Shown here in pieces: positions 56,923-64,000 of a stretch of DNA of 64,000 nucleotides. Made by a program: the position numbers and the translations under genes. This DNA is from Ambrosia x helenae. Its lineage: Eukaryota > Streptophyta > Magnoliopsida > Asterales > Asteraceae. Each line of letters opens with the position of its first letter. Positions within the stretch are counted from its first letter, which is position 1. The notes under the pieces are model-generated. The model saw nothing but the letters and a program-made list of their open reading frames with translations, was not told where the DNA came from and did not search any database. The stretch lies in NCBI GenBank assembly GCA_030844895.1, contig CM061232.1, positions 88,849,769 through 88,913,768 of the forward strand. Reading direction: 5' to 3'.

Positions 56923-57558
56923 ATGACTTCTGAATAAATCACAACCCGTATTATATATTAACACAAAACCTGCAGTTCTTCTCCTTTCCTTGTTCAATCG
57001 CTGCTGTCCACACCCACGCAAACTTTTATATTTTTTTTCCTTTTCTTTGCTGTTGATTTAACAAGAATATGGTAACCATTGACTCGAGATATGGAATTAG
57101 CAACTGATTACGCGTATTGACCACATTAATACGGTCAAAACCTTCCAAAATCTCACACAATCACCGCGTTCATGTCATGAATGGGTCAAAACTTTCCAAT
57201 TACAATTCGTTCATCCGAGTGTTAGCCTATAAATTGAACCTCTAATCTCAATCCTTACTCGCCGAAATACAAACCTTCACTATCAATTTATGTTAAAATC
57301 GTCTTCATAAGAGTAATCGTTTGAAGTTTGACTTTCTGTTGACTTGACAAATTATCACGAAACCGTGTTTGTAAGTAACGTTTCTCTTATGGGTTTTAGT
57401 CTTCGGCCATCACACAACAATAACCCTATGATTAATTGGGTTATTGTTGTGTGAATCTGTCAATTGGTAATTCTAGGGCTCGATTGTTATAAATTGGGGA
57501 AGAACACGCGAAACTACGTATATAATTTTTATGAAACAAAAATAACACAAACAATTTG

Positions 57559-57647
57559 TTCAGATCAGATGGTTAACATAGCTGTTACAAAACGAAGGGT
57601 CTCAGGTTCGAGCCCAAGGGTGGGCAACCATTTTCAGTTTTTTTTTT
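57559..57647 (+). ncRNA. tRNA-like module, element A 3' LTR, sense
   Basis: Copy of 44593-44677 (CAGATCAGATGG, GGTTCGAGCCC, then a T9 run). Confidence 0.5.
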
Positions 57648-59159
57648 GACAACTCCCTTTTCTTTTACATTTTTGCTATTAACTTTTAAAAATCGTTTTA
57701 AAATACTAAAACTATTTTATAAATTCTACAAAATTTATTTTATGTTATTCCAATGATAAACTTTGCTGTCCAATTTTTAGTTTTTCAAAAATAATTTATT
57801 TTATATATATTATGAATATTACAAATTTATTCAATTAAAATTATGAAATTCTATAAAAATATCAAAACGATTTTATAAAATTCCACAAAAATTATCCTAA
57901 ACTTGTACAACAATAAACATTTCAGAAATAATTTTTATTTCTGAAAAACCGCTCATTTTATATTTTTAATTAATTTTTGTTATTTTTAATCATAAATAAT
58001 TCATAATAAATTCATTTTTCAATATTTTTGTACCAAAATTTTACATAAATTATTTCTATTCATTTGGAACAGAAATACAATTTTTAATTCAAGAATTCTT
58101 TAAATTTTGATATTTTTAGATATTAAAATCATATTTTGACAATTTGAAATAAATAGATTAAATATTCTATTTTCAAGAAAATAATTTTATAAAAATTAAT
58201 TTCATACTAAAAACTTTATTTTGTGACCATCTTTAACTTAAAATTTTCAAAAAGACTTTTATTCATTTATTTATTAAATTTCTTATATTTAATAAACAAT
58301 TTGATTATTAATCAAATAAATACTTATCCCCAATTCAAAACCCTAGAAAATACTTATAGACTAGATAGACTTAGACTTATTTGTTACATTATACATAGGG
58401 TGATACTTGGCAACGTTGGATTATACTTACTCAATTCCACAAGACTTACCACCTTGCTAAGGTGAGTATTACTTATCCCCTTTTTTCACTTTTACAACTT
58501 TTGGGGTGATTCATGCACAAGTATACAAAACTTTCATATTCATTTATACATACATTTTTATTCATTTACAATTCATATACGTGTCTTGTTTATCTTTGTG
58601 CTTATGTTTGAACATGAACGTAGCTTACATACAAAATCATACATCTAGACATAACTTATGTTATGGTGCTCTTTACACATAGACGTAACTTATGTTACGG
58701 TGCTCATTTAGACATAACTTTGTGTTATGGTGCTCTTTTGGACTCACACGTGTTGAGGTGCTCATTATCAATTACATTGTACAAACTTTACAATTGAACT
58801 TTGTCTTGTCTGGTTACTTGCGTGTTTACATAATGCATTGGTGATGCTAGACACATGAATTGTACTACTTTTCAAAAAACTTATACTATATGTACAAAAC
58901 TAAGTAGTACTCACCAACATCATATGTTGACAAAATTATTTTCGTGCATGTTTCAGGATAAGCTGCTTGACGCTTCACATAGGACTTTGGACTTAGATTA
59001 AATCAATCAATTATCTTTATTTTTGTTGTATTGTATTTAATTTCACATGTTGTAAAACAATATTCAATAATTATACATTTACATTTTAGTACCATGAGCT
59101 TTTGAACAATCGTCACTACGTGGCACCTCGATGATTCCGCCATTGGTTGGGGTGTTACA

Positions 59160-61210
59160 GCCACTTACCTTCTAAACATCATCCCAAGCAAAATACATAA
59201 TTTCCAAACTCCCACTCAACGTCTATACAATTGCATGCCCACTTACGATCACCTTCGCGTGTTCGGATGCATATGTTACCCCCTCATCCCTCACACCACT
59301 ATCCACAAATTAGCCTATTGATCCCACCCATGCGTGTTCTTGGGTTACCCATCAAACCATAGAGGCTACAAATGTCTTGACCTACAAACCCGTACCATTA
59401 CCATTTGTCGTCATGTCTTGTTTGACGAAACCATCTTTCCCTTTGCCAAATCACACAAAACCACCCCTCATACTTACACTTTTTTAGATGACCCTCCTCG
59501 CCCCTCTCTCTTTGCACATCCCCCCACATCACCCAACCCCCCTTCGGAACCCCACCCAAATATCCACTCCTCTACGTCCCACAACCAATCCCCTGATGTC
59601 CTTACTGACCAAACCACAAACCAAGTTTCCACCTCTCACAACACACATACTTATCCAACCCCACCTCCACATTCTTCAACTAACCAGCCCACATTCTCCA
59701 ACACACAAACTGACCAGACCACCTCTCATGGCCCAATCCCCTCTCCGGCCCATTATCCAATTCCCCAGACCGCCTCCCCTGGACTACTACCCACTCCGGC
59801 CCACTTCCCTCCATTGTCCCCCACCGGCCGAAACCAACAAACTCCTCCATCCCAACCTCCGGCCCATATACCGAACCCACCACAGCCTCCCCCCACCCGC
59901 ACCATTCACACCCGCTACATGTCTGGCATCTCCAAACCTAAACCAATATTTAACCTCTCCACCACTACCATCGCCCCTGTACCAAAAAATCCCAAAGATG
60001 CCTTGTCTAAACCGGAGTGGCATAATGCCATGAAACGAATTTAATGCTTTAATTAAAAACAAGACTTGGGAACTTGTCCCGATCACGTTTGTCGCTTGAC
60101 AAAGTCTCTTTATGGTCTCAAACAGGCACCCATGGCATGGTACCAACGATTCACTGACTTTGTACTTTCTATTGGCTTCTTACAAAGCAAATGTGATAAC
60201 TCTCTTTTCACATACCACCACGGGGGTGACATAGCTTATTAATTTATGTTGATGATATTATACTCACTACTTCTTCAGATTCTCTCAGGAAGAAGCTCAT
60301 GGGCAGCCTCGCGGCTGAATTCGCCATGAGAGATCTTGGTCCACTTAGTCATTTTTTGGGTATCAATGTTTCTAGAACAGGTAACAAGATGTTTCTATCA
60401 CAAAGCTCCTACGCTTTGGATATTGTGAGTCGTACAGGTATGGACTATTGCAACCCAGTTGCCACACCAGTTGACACAAAATCAAAGTTAAATGCTACAT
60501 CTGGCGCACCATTTGAAAACCCATCTCTATACCGTAGCCTGGCTGGTGCTCTACAATACCTCACTTTTACCAGGCCTGACCTCACTTATGCAGTCCAACA
60601 AATTTGCATTCACATGCACAGCCCCACACTTGATCATTGGAATGCTTTGAAACGCATCATCAGGTACATTCGTGGCACTTCTGAATTTGGACTTACCTTG
60701 TCAGGCTGCGCAGATTTATCTCTTCGGGCTTATACTGATGCTGATTGGGCTGGATGCCCGGATACCCGTCGCTCCACTTCGGGCTATTGTGTTTACATGG
60801 GTCCAAATTTATTATCTTGGTCGTCCAAACGACAAACCACTATCTCTCGATCCAGTGCCGAAGCTGAATACAGGGCCGTTGCCAACGTGGTTGCTGAAGT
60901 TTGCTGGATTCGCAATCTTCTCCTAGAGCTGCGTCATCCATTATCAAAGGCCACCCTAGTATACTGTGACAACATCAGTGCCATTTACCTATCACACAAT
61001 CCAGTCCAGCACCAACGTACCAAACATATTGAATTGGAGATCCATTTTGTTCGGGAACATGTTCAACGTGGCATTATTCGAGTTCTGCATACTCCTACAC
61101 GACTCCAGATTGCTGATATCTTCACCAAAGGACTACCACGCATTCTTTTTCAAGACTTCCGCTCCAGTCTCAAGATTCGTCCTCCTCTTGCTTTGACTGC
61201 GGGGGTGTAA
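59160..61210 (+). pseudogene. Copia integrase end, deleted RT, RNase H (second half)
   Basis: Continues the integrase directly after the insertion (YLLNIIPS), with a TGA near 59320, then VFLGYPSNHRGYKC and a long Pro/Thr/Ser-rich linker (59334-60044). RT is badly truncated. From KTWELVP the text jumps to the middle of SLYGLKQAPMAWY, losing about 100 residues that include the first catalytic motif. YVDDIILT is kept near 60245, and a stop lies just before it. RNase H is complete (SGYCVYMG, SRSSAEAEYRAV, DNISAIYLSHNPV, ADIFTKGLP) and ends at 61210. Confidence 0.88.
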
Positions 61211-61359
61211 TAGATTACAATTAGTCAATTTGTATTATTAGTAAATTATTTGTAATTATGATAATGTATATTCCTTCCATAATTATAGGGATACTACTCT
61301 TGTATTTATAAATGATCAATCAATGAGAATTGCAAGGTTGTGAACCATAATCTCTAACA
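61208..61359 (+). repeat. Copia 3' LTR
   Basis: Preceded by the purine tract GCGGGGGTG (61199-61207). Nearly identical to 41190-41341. Confidence 0.9.
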
Positions 61360-61364
61360 CAATT

Positions 61365-61465
61365 GTTAAATCCGGTTTTGACCATTTTGAATTGGGTTTG
61401 GTTTGACATAAAATATATTCAAAACTAAGGAACCCAAAGAACATGTAAAAAAAAATATACGTGAC
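61365..61465. other. Short DNA between Copia and hAT
   Basis: Pre-insertion sequence of the Copia target. It resembles the left flank at about 41116-41165 (GTTAAAT.CGGTTTTGACC, then GGTTTGGTTTGAC), so the Copia landed between two similar repeat units. Confidence 0.55.
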
Positions 61466-61594
61466 CAGGGGCGGAACTACAGCCATGGCGCCAGGTTCCC
61501 GGGAACCCACTCGGTTTCTAATTTTTAGTGTAAATTTATATAAAAAAAAGGAACCCATAAGAATATTATCAAAGGAACCCATTACATAATATTG

Positions 61595-61669
61595 TAGGTA
61601 GCTTAGTGGTAACACCCCCTTGTACATATACGAGAGAATTCAGGTTCGATTCCCATCCCAGGCAAATTT
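61595..61669 (+). ncRNA. tRNA-like/SINE-like module in the hAT leader
   Basis: A box TAGCTTAGTGG (61599-61609), B box GGTTCGATTCC (61643-61653, exact consensus) and a T9 run from 61667. Either an inserted SINE head or part of the element. Confidence 0.5.
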
Positions 61670-61956
61670 TTTTTTATTTCCAGTTTTTTTTTTTCAATTT
61701 AAAATAACAAAACCCTATAGTCTTCTCCTCTTCCTGCTTTCAAACCCACGTAACACTAACACACAGACCAAATAACAAAACCCTCTTCCAAATAACAAAA
61801 GTTCTCAATCCCTCTTCCAAATAACAAAACCCTAGTAAAAATCGCCGCCTCCTTGACCTCTGCTCAAGTCCGCCGCTGCCTCCTTGACCTCTGCTCACGC
61901 CGGCCGCCCCTCCTCCTCGGCTCCTTAACCTCTGCAGACTGCAGCCTGCTGCCTTT

Positions 61957-62275
61957 GTAAGTTTATTATGTACAGTACAGAAGCTATAGTAGTGGGATAT
62001 ATATTATCTATAACATATATGCACGTCAATAACATATATGAGAATGAGATGCTATATATGATATTATATATGACATTATGTACAGAACCTATAAAATCTC
62101 ATATATTATCTACTAGCTATGCAATTATGCATATACATCCCACTATAATTCGGTTTAACAAAGCCCCATTTATTAGGCGATAGTTTATTGATGTTATTAG
62201 GCGATTAATTAGGTGATGAAATTTGATGTTATTGAATATAATTAGGCGATTAATTTGATGTTATTGATGTTATAG
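61957..62275 (+). other. Predicted 5' UTR intron of the hAT transposase
   Basis: Donor GTAAGT at 61957 and acceptor TTATAG ending at 62275, five bases before the ATG; 319 bp, AT-rich between a C-rich leader and the ORF. Inferred from splice motifs and composition only. Confidence 0.5.
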
Positions 62276-62280
62276 GTACT

Positions 62281-64000
62281 ATGCAGACGAATATTTCAAG
62301 TTTTTTTCAAAGACGACCATCGTCAAACATTGAATCATCATCTCCATCTAGTAAACCCTTGAAAATAGATTTGGATAATCTTCCATGGGATCCCGCCGAA
62401 AGGAAACCAATTTCATCTTATCACCCTAGTCAAAAAGATGAGATTAGGCGAGCGTATTTACTTAGAGGTCCATGTCAACCTAAAGGTAAAAAGGAAGATT
62501 TTCCACGAACACTTATTGGTAATGGTGATAAGTTGAGACGTTTTAATCCAAAATGGTACACGGGAAGTCATGGAAATTGGTTGGAATATAGTTTTAAAAC
62601 GGATCGAGTGTATTGCTTCTATTGTTACTTGTTCAAAGAAAGTGGACAAAATGATGCATTTGCAACCGAAGGGGTACAATGTTGGCATAGGAAAGAAGAA
62701 AGATTAGAAGCTCATGTTGGTAGCCACAACAGTTTTCACGACAAGGCGTATAAAAAGGGGCAAGACTTACTTATAGAAGCTCAACATGTGAATGCAGTCC
62801 TTGAAAAAAGAACTGAAAAACAAAAACAAGAATATAGACTTCGATTAAGTGCTTCGGTTATGCTTGCTAAAGCATTCTTGAATGGTGGGATACCTTTTCG
62901 AGGTCATGATGAGTCTGAAGGATCTTTATATAAAGGTAATTTCTTGGAGTTTTTACAATTATTTGGACAAATAAGTGAAGAAATTGGTAAGGTTATATTA
63001 AGTAATGCCCCAGGTAATAACCAAATGACATCTCCATTAATACAAAAAGAAATTTGTAATTGTTTTGCGGAAGAAGTGTTAAAGAAGATATTTGATGAAC
63101 TTGGTGATGATGTCTTTTCTATATTAGTTGATGAATCAAGGGATGTTTCTAAAAAGGAACAAATGGCCGTGGTTTTGAGATATGTTGATAAATTAGGATT
63201 TGTGAAGGAGCGATTTATTAGTCTTGTTCATGTTATGGAAACAACCGCTTTATCTCTTAAGTCTGCAATTGATGAATTATTTGCTCGCCACAGTTTGAGT
63301 TTGGGTAGAGTTAGAGGCCAAGGATATGATGGTGCAAGCAACATGTCAGGTGAGTTTAATGGTTTGAAAGCTTTGATTCTGAAAGAAAATTCATCGGCAT
63401 ACTTTGTTCATTGTTTTGCTCACCAACTTCAGCTTGTTGTTGTGGCTGTTGCAAATAAACATCTTGAAATTTGTAAATTTTTTACAGAAATATCAGAATT
63501 AACAAATGTTGTTGGTGCATCTTGCAAACGAATAGATTTGCTAAGAGAAAGTCAAAGAGAGATGTTGGGATTAGATCCGGAGGTTGAAACCGGGCGTGGA
63601 AAAAATCAAGAAATGTCACTTGCAAGAGCCGGAGATACACGGTGGAGTTCTCACGAGAAAACACTTATTCGTTTGGTTGCTTTATATCCTTGTGTTATTG
63701 ACGTGCTTGAATATATAGAAAATGAGGGATCCGATAATGCTCAAAGAGATAATGCTCAAAGAAGTCAAGCAAATGGATCTCAATTTTACATGAGAAGTTT
63801 TAAGCTTGTATTTTATTTACATTTGATGAAGCATATCTTGGGAGTTACTAACGCATTGTGTGTCGCTCTTCAAAGAAAGAATCAGGATATTATGAATGCA
63901 GTGGGGTTGGTTAAATCAACCAAAGAAGAATTACAGAGGTATCGACTTCAAGGCTTTGACTCACTTTTGAAAGATGTTGCAACCTTTTGTGAAAAATATG
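62281..64000 (+). CDS. hAT transposase, zf-MYM1/TTF-type, partial at window end
   Basis: Open for 573 codons with no stop, running off the window. Starts MQTNISSFFQRRPSSN, a common opening for this plant family. A TTF-type zinc finger region follows (NWLEYSFKTDRVYCFYCYLF, GVQCWHRKEERLEAHVGSH). The hAT RNase-H-like core contains VFSILVDESRDVSKKEQ (first catalytic Asp), RGQGYDGASNMSG (second), and the YFVHCFAHQLQLV zinc-like motif, then LARAGDTRWSSHEKT. The C-terminal dimerisation domain is expected past 64000. It cuts and pastes the element at 8-bp targets. It lacks any break, unlike almost every other ORF here, so it may be active or recently so. Often annotated as zinc finger MYM-type protein 1-like. 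Confidence 0.9.
   Translation, partial: MQTNISSFFQRRPSSNIESSSPSSKPLKIDLDNLPWDPAERKPISSYHPSQKDEIRRAYLLRGPCQPKGKKEDFPRTLIGNGDKLRRFNPKWYTGSHGNWLEYSFKTDRVYCFYCYLFKESGQNDAFATEGVQCWHRKEERLEAHVGSHNSFHDKAYKKGQDLLIEAQHVNAVLEKRTEKQKQEYRLRLSASVMLAKAFLNGGIPFRGHDESEGSLYKGNFLEFLQLFGQISEEIGKVILSNAPGNNQMTSPLIQKEICNCFAEEVLKKIFDELGDDVFSILVDESRDVSKKEQMAVVLRYVDKLGFVKERFISLVHVMETTALSLKSAIDELFARHSLSLGRVRGQGYDGASNMSGEFNGLKALILKENSSAYFVHCFAHQLQLVVVAVANKHLEICKFFTEISELTNVVGASCKRIDLLRESQREMLGLDPEVETGRGKNQEMSLARAGDTRWSSHEKTLIRLVALYPCVIDVLEYIENEGSDNAQRDNAQRSQANGSQFYMRSFKLVFYLHLMKHILGVTNALCVALQRKNQDIMNAVGLVKSTKEELQRYRLQGFDSLLKDVATFCEKY

Larger units (their letters stand above)
43628..59159 (+). mobile_element. Gag-only LTR retrotransposon A (TR-GAG type), outer
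   Basis: LTRs 43628-46189 (2,562 bp) and 56576-59159 (2,584 bp), exact target duplication GCCAC (43623-43627, 59160-59164) inside the Copia integrase. A Met-tRNA primer site follows the first LTR (46193-46205), and the polypurine tract AAAAGTAGGGGATGC precedes the second. Its own internal region is about 3.1 kb and holds one long ORF, gag (46881-48095). No protease, RT, RNase H or integrase is present in either part flanking the nested element B. The LTRs differ little by eye. Confidence 0.93.
56576..59159 (+). repeat. Element A 3' LTR
   Basis: Partner of 43628-46189. It has a longer (TAA)n tract, a four-base TACA insertion near 57200, and scattered substitutions. Confidence 0.93.
41190..61359 (+). 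mobile_element. Ty1/Copia LTR retrotransposon, decayed, host of two nested elements
   Basis: 152-bp LTRs at 41190-41341 and 61208-61359 differ at three sites by eye. The target duplication CAATT is exact (41185-41189, 61360-61364). Primer site TGGTATCAAGCC follows at 41342-41353. The element's own length, without the insertion at 43628-59159, is about 4.6 kb. The LTRs begin TAATAG rather than TG; the 3' copy has TG just before it, so the formal start may be two bases earlier. Coding is split and mutated. Confidence 0.93.
61466..64000 (+). mobile_element. hAT transposon, 5' part, apparently autonomous
   Basis: Begins CAGGGGCGGAACT at 61466, a hAT-type terminus like the CAGTGGCG end of the MITE at 2100-2283. 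The preceding 8 bases TACGTGAC would be the target duplication; the other copy lies outside the window. It contains a tRNA-like stretch (61595-61669), a 5' leader with an intron, and the transposase ORF from 62281. The 3' end is beyond base 64000. Confidence 0.8.

Noticed and set aside
1..64000. CRISPR array, bacterial operon or other prokaryotic system
   Set aside because: No regularly spaced short repeats; introns and plant transposons show eukaryotic nuclear DNA.

Overview
The window is nuclear DNA of a flowering plant: there are GT/AG introns, a peroxisomal enzyme gene, and layer upon layer of plant retrotransposons (Ty3/Gypsy with Met-tRNA primer sites, Ty1/Copia, a Cassandra TRIM), hAT, PIF/Harbinger, Helitron and MITE elements. 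The element ends and the PIF ORF1 protein resemble what I associate with Asteraceae, but that placement is an impression, not a measurement.

Layout. (1) 293-3439, minus strand: the only ordinary host gene, a two-exon AAE1-like peroxisomal acyl-CoA ligase ending in SKL, with two single-base frameshifts in homopolymers and an 184-bp hAT MITE in its intron. (2) 3666-9105: a Helitron 3' end, a deleted Copia fragment with its 3' LTR, and a probable Gypsy LTR of about 3.5 kb. (3) 9106-17749: a nearly complete, young Gypsy element on the minus strand (TSD CTTAT), with an extra ORF ahead of gag and an in-frame TA microsatellite inside integrase. (4) 17750-21027: unassigned AT-rich DNA, a 667-bp solo LTR and a CCACC-rich tract. 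(5) about 21028-39974: a PIF/Harbinger-like element whose ORF1 (Myb/NAM-associated type) gene is split. Inside it lie a decayed Gypsy element (22495-35894, itself holding a solo LTR at 26973-29229), a 5S-rRNA-carrying Cassandra TRIM (35900-36549), and a Helitron (36877-39775) that holds a hAT element (37802-39619) that holds a MITE. (6) 40086-41005: a MITE-like element with a SINE inside. (7) 41190-61359: a decayed Copia element (TSD CAATT) split in its integrase by a gag-only LTR retrotransposon (43628-59159, TSD GCCAC), itself split by a second, opposite, gag-only LTR retrotransposon (48922-56184, TSD TCAAA). (8) 61466 to the end: an apparently intact hAT element with a zf-MYM/TTF-type transposase still open at base 64000.

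The most unusual signal is in block 7. The two nested elements each have about 2.6-kb LTRs, a Met-tRNA primer site, a polypurine tract and one open gag frame, and no protease, reverse transcriptase or integrase at all. Each LTR carries two tRNA-like modules (A box, B box, then a T-run) in opposite orientation at corresponding offsets. They look like a gag-only, trans-mobilised family with possible internal Pol III transcription units. Insertion order can be read from the nesting: Copia oldest, then the outer gag-only element, then the inner one.

Nearly all other short ORFs are chance frames in LTRs, repeats or antisense of gag-pol. All identities and ages given are by eye, from the sequence alone.
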